A stretch of 64,000 bases of DNA from Rhodocyclaceae bacterium (lineage in GTDB: Bacteria; Pseudomonadota; Gammaproteobacteria; Burkholderiales; Rhodocyclaceae), in NCBI GenBank assembly GCA_030824115.1, contig JAVBYI010000008.1, forward strand, positions 248,001 to 312,000, written 5' to 3'. The position numbers were made by a program, and so were the translations under genes. How positions within the stretch are numbered: position 1 is the first letter of the stretch; each line of letters begins with the position of its first letter. Of the stretch, positions 1 through 8,710 are shown piece after piece. The notes under the pieces are model-generated. The model was not told the DNA's origin, searched no databases, and was given only the letters and a program-made list of their open reading frames with translations.

Positions 1-762
1 AAAGCCGTCCATCAGGCGCGTGTCAATCTGGCGGCAACCCCTGCGCCGGCGGGTGAGATGACGGTGGTGCTGGGCAGTGGCTGGCCCGGCATCCTGCTGC
101 ATGAGGCGATCGGCCACGGCCTCGAAGGCGACTTCAATCGCAAGGGCAGTTCGGCCTTCTCCGGGCGGGTGGGCGAACGTGTGGCGGCCAAGGGTGTCAC
201 CGTGGTTGACGACGGCACGATTCCCGACCGGCGCGGCTCGCTCTCCATCGACGACGAAGGCAATCCGACCCAGCGCACGGTGCTGATCGAAGATGGCATT
301 CTCGTTGGCTACCTGCAGGACAGCCTGAATGCGCGCCTGATGGGCGTGGCGCCCACAGGGAATGGGCGACGTGAATCCTTTGCTCATGTGCCGCTGCCGC
401 GCATGACCAACACGACGATGATGGCCGGTGACAAAGAACCTGCAGAAATCATCGCCTCGGTGAAAAAGGGCCTGTATGCCGCCAACTTCGGCGGTGGGCA
501 GGTCGATATCACCAGCGGCAAGTTCGTTTTTTCCGCCGCCGAGGCCTACTTGATCGAAAACGGCAAGATCACCCGGCCGGTGCGCGGTGCTACCTTGATC
601 GGCAACGGCCCGGATGTGCTGACACGTGTTTCGATGATCGGCAACGATCTGGCGCTCGATCCGGGGGTCGGCACCTGTGGCAAGGAAGGCCAGAGCGTGC
701 CGGTCGGCGTGGGGCAGCCGACAGTGAAGATCGACGGCCTGACGGTGGGTGGGACGGGCTAA
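1..762 (+). CDS. tldD: TldD metalloprotease, C-terminal part (5' end outside window)
   Basis: The reading frame is open from the first base, so this is the last 253 residues of a longer protein (the family is about 480 aa). TldD and its partner TldE/PmbA form a cytoplasmic zinc protease that degrades unfolded peptides and matures modified peptides. The zinc motif HEAIGH (HExxxH) followed by GLEGD lies at nt 100-132, and the C-terminal stretch with [17 protein letters not shown] is the typical TldD ending. No partner gene is visible because the window starts inside this gene. The gene ends 12 bases before a convergent diguanylate cyclase gene. Confidence 0.93.
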   Translation, partial: KAVHQARVNLAATPAPAGEMTVVLGSGWPGILLHEAIGHGLEGDFNRKGSSAFSGRVGERVAAKGVTVVDDGTIPDRRGSLSIDDEGNPTQRTVLIEDGILVGYLQDSLNARLMGVAPTGNGRRESFAHVPLPRMTNTTMMAGDKEPAEIIASVKKGLYAANFGGGQVDITSGKFVFSAAEAYLIENGKITRPVRGATLIGNGPDVLTRVSMIGNDLALDPGVGTCGKEGQSVPVGVGQPTVKIDGLTVGGTG

Positions 763-774
763 TAGACTGGCTAA

Positions 775-1776
775 TTAAGCCACCAGCTCGGCACGGTTGC
801 GCCCCTTGGCCTTGGCTTCTTCGAGTGCCACGCGCACGCGCGTGAACATGCTGGTCATCGAATCTTCGGCCTTGACCGGAATGACGCCGCAGGAAATGCT
901 GAGCGGCTCCTTGCTCGGCGGCACGATGATGCTGGCCTCAAGGACAGCCCGGCACAGGCGATTGCCAACGGCGAGGGCTTCGGTGGTGGACGTGTTGGGC
1001 AGCAGAACGGCAAATTCGTCGCCACCCCAGCGGCCGACCAGATCTTGCGGCCGCAGCGATTCGGCGAGCGCGCGCGAGGCGTGCTTGAGGGCGTTGTCGC
1101 CGGTCAGGTAGCCGTTGCGTTCGTTGATCTGCGCCAGAAAATCAACGTCAGCGAGCAGCAGGCAGATGGGGGCAAGATCCTGGCGGCAGCGGCGTACCTG
1201 GCGCATGAAGGTGGATTCGATCCAGCGCCGGTTGTGCAGGCCTGTCAATGGATCGACTGTGCTGGCCTGGGCGAATTCGAGTGAATCGCTTTGTGTGGTG
1301 ACCAGTGTCAGGTTGTTGTTGCGCAAGCGGCCGGACATGATGGCCAGCAGGTTGCGCGCGACCATCGGGTCGGCATCCATCATTTCCCACATGCGCTCAT
1401 GCGGGATGCCGAGTAATTCACTCGGGGCCGCTGCGAGTACCAGTGCCGAACTCTTCTGTCCATCGATAAACGACATCTCACCTGCGCAATCGCCGGCTTC
1501 GAGCAGGGCATTGGCGGGCGTGTCGCGGCCGCCGGCATAAATGCGCAGCTGTCCCGACAAGACCAGATACAGCGTCTGATTGCGGGCATCAGCCTCGATG
1601 ACGGTATCGCCTGGCATCAGTTGGTGGCGGGTGCAACTGTTCAGCATTGACTCGACCATCGCGAGATTGACCTTGCGGAACAGGCGGCTTGCCGCCATCA
1701 GGGCGCGCAATTCTGGGGACATTATGAGGACACGGGGGTGCGTGTGTGGAAGACCGCCAGAAGGATATAGGCTCAC
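775..1776 (-). CDS. diguanylate cyclase with N-terminal cyclic-nucleotide-binding domain
   Basis: The protein is 333 aa. Residues about 25-150 look like a CAP_ED/cNMP-binding fold (GDTVIEADARNQTLYLVLSG, then GDCAGEMSFIDGQ). Residues about 170-330 are a GGDEF domain with an intact WGGDEF motif, so it should make c-di-GMP from two GTP. It has no membrane segment, so it is cytoplasmic. The longest frame starts with GTG at 1776. An ATG at 1722 (MSPELRALM) is a good alternative, and neither has a convincing Shine-Dalgarno sequence. It is divergent from aroG. The link between ligand binding and cyclase output is inferred from domain order only. Confidence 0.85.
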   Translation of the reverse strand: MSLYPSGGLPHTHPRVLIMSPELRALMAASRLFRKVNLAMVESMLNSCTRHQLMPGDTVIEADARNQTLYLVLSGQLRIYAGGRDTPANALLEAGDCAGEMSFIDGQKSSALVLAAAPSELLGIPHERMWEMMDADPMVARNLLAIMSGRLRNNNLTLVTTQSDSLEFAQASTVDPLTGLHNRRWIESTFMRQVRRCRQDLAPICLLLADVDFLAQINERNGYLTGDNALKHASRALAESLRPQDLVGRWGGDEFAVLLPNTSTTEALAVGNRLCRAVLEASIIVPPSKEPLSISCGVIPVKAEDSMTSMFTRVRVALEEAKAKGRNRAELVA

Positions 1777-1844
1777 CCGGCAGGCAGCAAGCCCTGTTTG
1801 CTGCGCTGCGCTAAAATCGCGCCCTTTCGATCCAGACGCCTGCC

Positions 1845-2912
1845 ATGAAACATATTGTTGATGATGTTCGCATTCGCGAGATCAAGGAACTCTCTCCGCC
1901 CGGCCACGTCCTGCGCGAGTTTCCGGCTACCGAGTTGGCGGCGACCACGACTTACGATGCGCGCAGTGCCATCCATCGCGTCCTGCATGGTGCTGATGAT
2001 CGCCTGCTGGTGGTCGTCGGGCCTTGTTCGATCCACGACTTTGATACGGCGCTGGAATATGCGCGCCTGCTCAAGGCCGAGCATGATCGTCTGGCCGGTG
2101 ATCTGGTCATCCTGATGCGCGTCTATTTTGAAAAGCCGCGTACCACCGTGGGCTGGAAGGGGCTGATCAACGACCCGCGCATGGATGGCAGCTTCAAGAT
2201 CAACGAGGGCCTGCGCCTCGCGCGCCGCCTGCTGTGGGAACTCACCGAGATGGGCCTGCCCTGCGCCACCGAGTTTCTCGACACCATCACGCCGCAATAC
2301 ACTGCCGACCTGATCAGCTGGGGCGCCATCGGCGCACGCACTACCGAGTCGCAGGTGCATCGTGAACTGGCATCCGGCTTGTCCTGTCCGGTCGGCTTCA
2401 AGAACGGCACCGATGGCAACATCAAGATCGCCGTTGACGCGATTCGTGCGGCGCAGTCGCCGCACCATTTTCTTTCGGTCACCAAGGCGGGTCACTCCGC
2501 CATCGTGTCGACGAACGGCAACGAGGATTGTCACGTTATCCTGCGTGGTGGCAAGCAGCCGAACTACGATCATGCGCATGTCGATGCCGCCTGCACCGAA
2601 TTGGGCAAGTCGGGTCTCGCCGCGCGCGTGATGGTTGATTTTTCGCATGGCAACAGCAACAAGGACTATCGTCGCCAGAAGGAAGTGTCGTCCGATGTCG
2701 CTGCCCAGATGGCGGCCGGCGAGGATCGTATCTTTGGCGTGATGATCGAGTCGCACCTCAATGAGGGGCGGCAGGATCTTCAGCCCAGCAAGCCACTCGC
2801 CCATGGTGTGTCGATCACTGACGCCTGCATCGGCTGGGAAGATACCGTGGCGGTGCTCGATCAGTTGGCGGCTGCTGTGCAGCAGCGGCGCAACGTGCTG
2901 GCCGAACGCTGA
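1845..2912 (+). CDS. aroG: class I 3-deoxy-7-phosphoheptulonate (DAHP) synthase
   Basis: This enzyme condenses phosphoenolpyruvate with erythrose 4-phosphate, the first step of the shikimate pathway. It is 355 aa, the usual length of the AroF/G/H type. Visible family signatures are VVGPCSIHD near residue 58, RVYFEKPRTTVGWKG near residue 92, GARTTESQVHRELASGLS and VDFSHGNSNKD. Which aromatic amino acid gives feedback inhibition cannot be told from this reading. It is followed by a membrane glycosyltransferase gene only 2 bases after its stop, suggesting read-through transcription. Confidence 0.95.
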   Translation: MKHIVDDVRIREIKELSPPGHVLREFPATELAATTTYDARSAIHRVLHGADDRLLVVVGPCSIHDFDTALEYARLLKAEHDRLAGDLVILMRVYFEKPRTTVGWKGLINDPRMDGSFKINEGLRLARRLLWELTEMGLPCATEFLDTITPQYTADLISWGAIGARTTESQVHRELASGLSCPVGFKNGTDGNIKIAVDAIRAAQSPHHFLSVTKAGHSAIVSTNGNEDCHVILRGGKQPNYDHAHVDAACTELGKSGLAARVMVDFSHGNSNKDYRRQKEVSSDVAAQMAAGEDRIFGVMIESHLNEGRQDLQPSKPLAHGVSITDACIGWEDTVAVLDQLAAAVQQRRNVLAER

Positions 2913-2914
2913 TC

Positions 2915-4411
2915 TTGCAGAACCTGTCGCCTGCCCGGCTGTTCGCTGCCGCGCTAGGGCTGACGCTGGCGTTTCGGCTTTGGCTGGCCTTCGTTTTTCC
3001 CATCACCGGTGATGAGGCCTATTTCATCTGGTGGGGAAAACTTCCGGACTGGGGGTTCTACGATCATCCGCCGATGATCGGCTGGTGGCTGGCCGGCCTG
3101 CTCGCTGTTTCCGATAACGAAGCCTGGCTGCGTTTGCCGCAGGTGATCCAGCCTGCCTTGCTGGCGCTTGCTGTGCGCTGGGCTTGGCCGCAACTGTGGC
3201 CTGAACAGGCGACACGGCGCGACTGGGTGGCGCTCCTTGTGCTACTGGCGCCGGTCAATGTCTGGAATGTCTTCATCACGACCGATACGGCCTTGGTCTA
3301 TTTCGCCGTGCTATCCGGTTTGGCGTGGCTGCGTGCTACGCGTGACAATAACCCCCGCTGGTATCTGTTGTCCGGCATCCTGCTTGCCGGGGCGGTGCTC
3401 TCAAAATACTTTGTTGCCCTGCTCGGTTTCGCCTATTTGATCGATGTGCTGCGTCGTCGCACCCGCAGTGCCTGGTTCGGGCTGCTGATTGCCTATGCGG
3501 CTTGCGTGCCGGCACTGCTGCTGATGGCGTGGTGGAACAGCGAACATTGCTGGTCGAACTACATGTTCAACTTCGTCAATCGGCATGGCAGCGGCAATAC
3601 CGGCCTGACTTGGCAGACGCCACTGCTGTATGCTGTCACGCTGGCCTATGTGCTGACGCCGCCGGCGCTGTGGCTGATGTTGCGGCGCCGTCCTGCCAGC
3701 GCCGACTTTTCACTGATGACGCTTGCTGTTGTGCCGCTGCTGTTGTTCGCCGGCCTGTCGCTGGTCAAGACGGTCGGCTTGCACTGGGTGTTTTCCTTTG
3801 TGCCCTTCGTGTTGCTGCTCATCGCCCGCCAGATGTCCGAACAGGCTTTGCCGAAGCTGGTTGTCTTTTTCCTTGGTTTTGCCGCCTTGCATATTGCAGC
3901 GGCGACTGTTGTGTCGCGTTTGCCGCTGGAGGCTTGGCGCGACCTCAATTTTTATCCTGGCCTGGTGTTTACGTTTGAAAGCGATGCGCTGCTGGCGCGC
4001 GCAGCACCGGGGGATGCGTTGCTGGCGTCGGATGGCTATTCGAACGCGGTGACGCTCGGCTACAACGCCGGTCGCTATGTGCCGGTGCTGGGGACGGGCT
4101 CCAGCCATGCCCGCCATGACGATATCCTCACCGATTGGCGCAAACATGGCGGGCGCGACATTGTGGTGCTGCGCAAGACGGCTCCCGACCCGGGCGAATA
4201 CGACAAATGGTTCGCTGCCGTGATGACGGAAAGCTTTGAGCATCGGGGAGCGCGCTTCTGGGTGGTGCGCGGCCAGCAGTTTGACTATGCCGCCTACCGG
4301 GATACAGTGCTGACCGGGGTGCGGCGTTACTATGCCATTCCGCAATGGCTGCCCCAGTCCGGTTGTTATTTCTGCGATCGCTATTTTCCGGGGGAACAAT
4401 GCACCCGTTGA
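2915..4411 (+). CDS. GT39/ArnT-like polyprenyl-phosphate-sugar glycosyltransferase
   Basis: This is a 498-aa polytopic membrane protein with a PMT/ArnT-type N-terminus: one membrane segment followed by GDEAYFIWWGKLPDWGFYDHPP, carrying the acidic catalytic loop of GT39-like GT-C transferases. About ten hydrophobic segments follow, then a soluble C-terminal domain (about residues 355-498). It should move a sugar from a polyprenyl-phosphate donor to an acceptor on the periplasmic side. The start is a TTG directly after aroG; no better in-frame ATG keeps the DEAYF loop. It overlaps the next gene, a UbiA-type enzyme that could supply its lipid donor. One copy of the dispersed 24-bp repeat lies in it and encodes RPASADF in a loop near residue 260. 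Substrate unknown. Confidence 0.85.
   Translation: MQNLSPARLFAAALGLTLAFRLWLAFVFPITGDEAYFIWWGKLPDWGFYDHPPMIGWWLAGLLAVSDNEAWLRLPQVIQPALLALAVRWAWPQLWPEQATRRDWVALLVLLAPVNVWNVFITTDTALVYFAVLSGLAWLRATRDNNPRWYLLSGILLAGAVLSKYFVALLGFAYLIDVLRRRTRSAWFGLLIAYAACVPALLLMAWWNSEHCWSNYMFNFVNRHGSGNTGLTWQTPLLYAVTLAYVLTPPALWLMLRRRPASADFSLMTLAVVPLLLFAGLSLVKTVGLHWVFSFVPFVLLLIARQMSEQALPKLVVFFLGFAALHIAAATVVSRLPLEAWRDLNFYPGLVFTFESDALLARAAPGDALLASDGYSNAVTLGYNAGRYVPVLGTGSSHARHDDILTDWRKHGGRDIVVLRKTAPDPGEYDKWFAAVMTESFEHRGARFWVVRGQQFDYAAYRDTVLTGVRRYYAIPQWLPQSGCYFCDRYFPGEQCTR
3687..3710 (+). repeat. dispersed 24-bp repeat, copy 1 (in GT39 gene)
   Basis: Perfect match to the consensus GCCGTCC plus the 17-base core TGCCAGCGCCGACTTTT. 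It lies inside the glycosyltransferase coding sequence and is read in frame as RPASADF. Confidence 0.85.
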
Positions 4412-5292
4412 TCCGTTTGATGCGTCCGCACCAGTGGGTGAAAAACGGCTTCGTCTTCGTCGGCCTGCTGTTTGGCCATGCCTGGGAGCAGGGGGAGGGT
4501 GCTGCCTTGTTCCTGCAGGCGTTGTCTGGCTTTATCGCCTTTTGCCTGCTGTCCTCGGCGGTATATGTCGGCAACGATCTCGTGGATCGCGAGCAGGATC
4601 GCCTGCATCCCGAAAAGTGCAAGCGCCCGCTGGCCAGTGGCAGCGTCGGCGTGCGCGCTGCCGTGATGCTCGCCGTACTCTGTCTCGTATTGGGTCTGGG
4701 ACTGGCCTGGGGGCTGTTGGCACCGTTGGGCTTGCCGGCCTCCGAGGCGCCCTGGCTGTTCGTCGTCTATCTCATCATGAATGCTGGCTACAGCGCCGGC
4801 CTCAAGCATGTGGTGGTGCTCGATGTCTTCATCATTGCGGCCGGTTTTATGCTGCGCTTGCTGGCTGGCACGCTCGGCATCGGCATCCTGCCGTCGCACT
4901 GGCTGCTCTTGTGTGGTTTGATGCTGACGCTGTTTCTCGGTTTTGCCAAGCGACGTGCCGAGTTGAATGCCCTGCAGGCCGAGAGCGGGCAGCACCGGCG
5001 CGTGCTGGAGCACTACACGCCGGCGATGCTCGACCAGTTCATCACGCTGGCGGCCGGTGCGACGGTGATTGCCTACAGTCTCTATACCGTCAGCGAAGAC
5101 ACCATCGCGATTCACGGCACGCCCTGGCTGATCGCCACGGTGCCGTGCGTGGCCTATGGCCTGCTACGTTACCTCTATCGCCTGCACAATGCTGGTGGTG
5201 GTGGCGATCCCGCGCGTGAGTTGCTCACCGACCCGCACTTGCTCGGGGTTTTCACCCTGTGGCTCACGCTAGTGATCTGGCTGCTGGCATAA
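4399..5292 (+). CDS. UbiA-family polyprenyl-phosphate transferase (decaprenyl-phosphate phosphoribosyltransferase-like)
   Basis: A 297-aa membrane protein of the UbiA superfamily. The first Mg-diphosphate motif NDLVDREQD is followed by RLHPEKCKRPLASG. Together with the opening RPHQWVKNGFVF, this is typical of the branch that puts phosphoribose on decaprenyl phosphate rather than of the quinone enzymes. I chose the ATG at 4399 because GGGGGAAC sits just upstream. A longer frame from 4345 would overlap the preceding gene by 67 bases. With this start the overlap is 13 bases and the two genes are probably translationally coupled. Inferred role: making a lipid-linked sugar used by the GT39 neighbour. 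Confidence 0.83.
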   Translation: MHPLIRLMRPHQWVKNGFVFVGLLFGHAWEQGEGAALFLQALSGFIAFCLLSSAVYVGNDLVDREQDRLHPEKCKRPLASGSVGVRAAVMLAVLCLVLGLGLAWGLLAPLGLPASEAPWLFVVYLIMNAGYSAGLKHVVVLDVFIIAAGFMLRLLAGTLGIGILPSHWLLLCGLMLTLFLGFAKRRAELNALQAESGQHRRVLEHYTPAMLDQFITLAAGATVIAYSLYTVSEDTIAIHGTPWLIATVPCVAYGLLRYLYRLHNAGGGGDPARELLTDPHLLGVFTLWLTLVIWLLA

Positions 5293-5328
5293 TGCACGGG
5301 TCATTGGCTTCCATTGCGATATAGCGAC

Positions 5329-5868
5329 ATGGACAAGACTCAACTGACCGGCTCTTTTGGCAGCGTCGAATTGCTCGGCGACGCGACCGGCTTTGTCGAT
5401 CACATCCTCGGCATCATCGACCACATCAATCTGCTCGAAGATTTCTCGCGCGAGGATATCGAATGTTTGGCGCGTTACATGCGCTGCTGCCGGGCCGGTC
5501 TGGGCGTGGAATTGATCCGTGAGGGTGAGCCCGGCGACTTCATGCTGATGATCCTGGAAGGCACCGTTGAAATCGTCAAGATTGATCCGCGCGGCCTGCC
5601 CCAGCGCCTGGCAGTCGCCGGGCCGGGGAAGACCCTTGGTGAAATGTCGCTGATCGATGGCGAACCGCGCTTTGCCAGTTGCCTGACGCTGGAGCCGACC
5701 CTCTTCGCCGTGCTCGATCGCGATTCGCTCGTGCAAGTCATCTCCGATGAGCCGCGCATCGGCGTCAAAATTCTGATGGAACTGCTGATGCTGCTCAACC
5801 AGCGGCTGCGTGCAGTGAGCGGTGACCTGATGAAGTGTCTGGAGAATCAGCGCCTGCGGATTCGCTAG
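5329..5868 (+). CDS. cyclic-nucleotide-binding (Crp-like sensor) domain protein
   Basis: A 179-aa soluble protein made almost only of a cNMP-binding fold: GVELIREGEPGDFMLMILEG, then GKTLGEMSLIDGEPRFASC in the phosphate-binding-cassette position. There is no helix-turn-helix after the C-terminal helix, so it is not a Crp-type repressor or activator. A partner protein is likely but not visible. I chose ATG 5329; a TTG at 5314 adds five residues. Its last 4 bases overlap the convergent adenosyltransferase gene. Confidence 0.83.
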   Translation: MDKTQLTGSFGSVELLGDATGFVDHILGIIDHINLLEDFSREDIECLARYMRCCRAGLGVELIREGEPGDFMLMILEGTVEIVKIDPRGLPQRLAVAGPGKTLGEMSLIDGEPRFASCLTLEPTLFAVLDRDSLVQVISDEPRIGVKILMELLMLLNQRLRAVSGDLMKCLENQRLRIR

Positions 5869-6416
5869 GCGTTCATGCCCTTCTGCCATAGCACGTCGCT
5901 GCAACCTGCTTCTTTGTTGAGCCAGCGGGCCAGCACGAAGAGCAAATCAGATAGCCGGTTCAGATATTGACGAGCGGGTTCCGATACCACTTCATTGTGC
6001 GCGAGGGCCACCACCAAACGCTCGGCGCGGCGGCACACCGTGCGGGCCTGATGGGTCAGCGCGGCAGCGCGGGTACCGCCCGGCAGGATGAATTCCTTGA
6101 GCGGTTCGAGGTCAGCGTTGAAACGGTCGATGGCCGTTTCAAGTCGTCCCGGCTGGCTGTCCTTCAGGAAACTTGCACCGGGCACGGACAGTTCGCCGCC
6201 GAGATCGAACAGATCATGCTGTATCCCGGTCAGGAGCGTAGCTACTTCATCCGGCAGCGGCTCGCATAGCAGCACGCCGATGAGGGCATTGAGTTCATCG
6301 ACGTCGCCGAGTGCATCGACGCGCGGCGCATCCTTGCCGACGCGCGAGCCGTCACCGAGGCCGGTGGTGCCGGCATCGCCGGTACGGGTGTAGATTTTGG
6401 AAAGGCGGTAACCCAT
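5865..6416 (-). CDS. PduO-type ATP:cob(I)alamin adenosyltransferase
   Basis: It transfers the 5'-deoxyadenosyl group of ATP to cob(I)alamin, giving adenosylcobalamin. At 183 aa it has the usual length. The N-terminal ATP-binding signature KIYTRTGDAGTTGLGDGSRV is present, as are the VDELNA segment and the C-terminal CRRAERLVVAL and YLNRLSDLLFVLAR helices. It is cytoplasmic and trimeric in known members. It lies just downstream of a chemoreceptor gene on the same strand, 10 bases after that gene's end. No adenosylcobalamin-dependent enzyme is visible in the window. Confidence 0.93.
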   Translation of the reverse strand: MGYRLSKIYTRTGDAGTTGLGDGSRVGKDAPRVDALGDVDELNALIGVLLCEPLPDEVATLLTGIQHDLFDLGGELSVPGASFLKDSQPGRLETAIDRFNADLEPLKEFILPGGTRAAALTHQARTVCRRAERLVVALAHNEVVSEPARQYLNRLSDLLFVLARWLNKEAGCSDVLWQKGMNA

Positions 6417-6426
6417 TGCGTGCTTG

Positions 6427-8058
6427 TCAGTGCAACCGGAAGCGGCCGATCATCTGCTGGAGTTGATGCGACATCGACGTCAGACGGGATGAAATATCGC
6501 CGACGCGACCGAGGCTGGCGCTGTTTTCGGCACTCATGGCAACGATCTGATCCATATCGCGCGTGGTGGCATTGCTCGCCGTCAACTGCGCGCGGGTCGC
6601 ATCTGCGATTTGTTTGGCGAAGTCCGTGACCTGCTGGGCAGCGTTAACGATGCCGTCGAAAGTCTCGCGGGTTTCCCGTGCGTAACGCATGCCGTCGGAA
6701 ACCTCGTCATGGACGCGCGCCATTGCATCGACGGCCGAACCGGTCTGGCTACGAATCGATTCGACCATACTGGTGATGTCAGCCGTCGAGGCGGAGGTAC
6801 GCTCGGCCAGCTTGCGGACTTCGTCGGCCACCACGGCAAAGCCACGGCCTTGCTCGCCGGCACGTGCGGCTTCGATCGCCGCATTGAGCGCCAGCAGGTT
6901 GGTCTGGTCGGCGATCTCGCGAATGGTGTTGGTGATTTCGTTGATGCGGTCGGTCGCGGAGGAAAGTTCCTGGATCACGGCTGCAGAGTTGTCCACGGCG
7001 GCTTCAACACGCTGGGTGGCGGCGATGCTGCTTTCCATGCGGCCATCCCCTTCGGTGGCGCGGGTGCGGGCCGCGTCGGATGCCGTCGCGGCCGAGGTCG
7101 AGCCATCGGCGATCTGCTCGGCTGCCGAACTCATGTGCTGGATGGAGCTTGCGGCCCGTTCCATATAAGTGGAGCGCTCATGGCCGCGCTGGATGATCAC
7201 CGATATTTCTGCTGCCATCTGGTCGGCGGCAGAGGCAAGGCTGTCCCCTGCATTCTTGACGCCCGCGATGATGTCGCGCAGTTGCTCAACCGTTTTGTCC
7301 AATGCCCGCGCCATGTCGCCGAGTTCATCCTGCCGTGAGGTGTCCGGGTGGGCTGAAAGATCGCCTCCGGCGATCTTGCTGAGCGTGTCATTGAGATTCG
7401 AAATGGCACGTGACAGGGAGCCAGTCAGCGGCAGCAGGATCATGAGCAAGCCCAGTGCGCTGACGACAAAACTGCCAATGGCCAGCGTGCTGAGTTTGCG
7501 GCCTTCTGCGACACTGGCTTCAAAGGTGGTTTTGACGAGTTCGACGCGCTCGGGCACCAGTTGAGCCAGAGGCTTGATCAGCTTCTTGTGTACGATGGGC
7601 CACTGCTCCTGGAGCAGTGCCGTGATGGCGGCCTTGTCTTCCTTCGCATAGGCTTCGTCCAGCGTATTCAGCAGACCGTTGAGATTTTCGAGTTGCTTGC
7701 CGATGCCATCAATGACTTCGGTCTGCTCCGGTGAGGCCTGTGCTTTGTCATATTGCGCGAGAAATTCCTGCCAGGCAGGCAGCAAGCGTTCACGCTTTTC
7801 CTTGAGACGGTTGCGGGCACCAATGTAGGAGGTCACCTCAAGCACCGAGGCGGCCATATCAAAGCGGATCTCCTTCAGGCGGTCGTCGATTTCCAGAATG
7901 GCGAGCATCGGCTGGACTGACTTGGTCTGGACATTTTCCAGCGCCTGGGTGGTGCGTTGCTGGCCATACAGACTGACGCCGGCGAGCAGGATGAGAAAGC
8001 CGATCGACAGGGCCGCCGTCGCCAACAGGCGAGCACGAATGGACATTGCATTGAACAT
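6427..8058 (-). CDS. methyl-accepting chemotaxis protein
   Basis: A 543-aa transmembrane chemoreceptor. It has an N-terminal membrane segment ([21 protein letters not shown]), a periplasmic four-helix-bundle-like region up to about residue 190, a second membrane segment, HAMP, and a long cytoplasmic signalling coiled coil. The highly conserved hairpin tip is [22 protein letters not shown] chose ATG 8058 because GAAAGG precedes it by about 7 bases; a longer frame reaches 8124 without such a site. No CheW/CheR-binding C-terminal pentapeptide is seen. Ligand unknown. Confidence 0.9.
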   Translation of the reverse strand: MFNAMSIRARLLATAALSIGFLILLAGVSLYGQQRTTQALENVQTKSVQPMLAILEIDDRLKEIRFDMAASVLEVTSYIGARNRLKEKRERLLPAWQEFLAQYDKAQASPEQTEVIDGIGKQLENLNGLLNTLDEAYAKEDKAAITALLQEQWPIVHKKLIKPLAQLVPERVELVKTTFEASVAEGRKLSTLAIGSFVVSALGLLMILLPLTGSLSRAISNLNDTLSKIAGGDLSAHPDTSRQDELGDMARALDKTVEQLRDIIAGVKNAGDSLASAADQMAAEISVIIQRGHERSTYMERAASSIQHMSSAAEQIADGSTSAATASDAARTRATEGDGRMESSIAATQRVEAAVDNSAAVIQELSSATDRINEITNTIREIADQTNLLALNAAIEAARAGEQGRGFAVVADEVRKLAERTSASTADITSMVESIRSQTGSAVDAMARVHDEVSDGMRYARETRETFDGIVNAAQQVTDFAKQIADATRAQLTASNATTRDMDQIVAMSAENSASLGRVGDISSRLTSMSHQLQQMIGRFRLH

Positions 8059-8201
8059 GAGAGCCTTTCTTTTTGGCTGCTTGAAATTGAGCAGCGCTTT
8101 TATCGTGGGCAGATAGCTGAACAAACTTTATGACGCGAGCCGGAGTATATTTGCTCCTGGCATGTTCGTGTCACACACTCAAACCCTGGAGGAGATAACA
8201 G

Positions 8202-8657
8202 ATGAAGTTTTTGAAACAGTTGATCGTTGCAGCAGCAAGCGTCGGTTTTGTGGCGGCATCGCAGTTTGCGCTGGCGCAGGAAACCCCGACCACAGCCCCG
8301 GCGGGCGTCAAGCTGGTGGAGGCCAAGGACGTGCAGGATCTGATGGCCAAGGGCGCCAAGGTCGTCGATACGCGACGCGCATCGGAGTATGCCGAGGGCA
8401 CCATCAAGGGTGCCATCAATGTGCCCTACGATCCGGAAAAAAGCGCCAAGGATGCCGGCTTCGATCCTGCGCAGGACAAGTTCGATGTAGCCAAGTTTGC
8501 AGACAAGAATGCCATGATCGTGACTTTCTGCAATTCAGGATCGTGCTGGAAATCCTACAAGGCCGCCGTCGTGCTGGCAAAGAATGGCTTCAAGAACGTG
8601 GCCTGGTATCGCAATGGCTTCCCGGACTGGAAAGCCAAGAAGCTTCCGACCGAATAA
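8202..8657 (+). CDS. periplasmic rhodanese-like sulfurtransferase
   Basis: A 151-aa single rhodanese domain with a signal peptide (FVAASQFALA followed by QETP). The expected active-site cysteine is in FCNSGSCWKS near residue 112-117, and VDTRRASEYAEGTIKGAINV is the N-terminal rhodanese signature. A strong ribosome site (GGAGGAGAT) precedes the ATG. It probably handles sulfane sulfur or thiosulfate in the periplasm, which fits the SQR gene 8 kb away, but that link is inference. It ends at a strong bidirectional terminator. Confidence 0.88.
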   Translation: MKFLKQLIVAAASVGFVAASQFALAQETPTTAPAGVKLVEAKDVQDLMAKGAKVVDTRRASEYAEGTIKGAINVPYDPEKSAKDAGFDPAQDKFDVAKFADKNAMIVTFCNSGSCWKSYKAAVVLAKNGFKNVAWYRNGFPDWKAKKLPTE

Positions 8658-8677
8658 GTCACTGTATCTTTTGAGTA

Positions 8678-8708
8678 CAACGGGGAGCCATGGCTCCCCG
8701 TTGTTTTT
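8678..8708. terminator. bidirectional rho-independent terminator
   Basis: Twelve-base perfect stem CAACGGGGAGCC / GGCTCCCCGTTG with a 2-base centre, then TTTTT on the plus strand. It sits exactly between the convergent rhodanese and SulP genes. Confidence 0.85.
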
Positions 8709-8710
8709 GA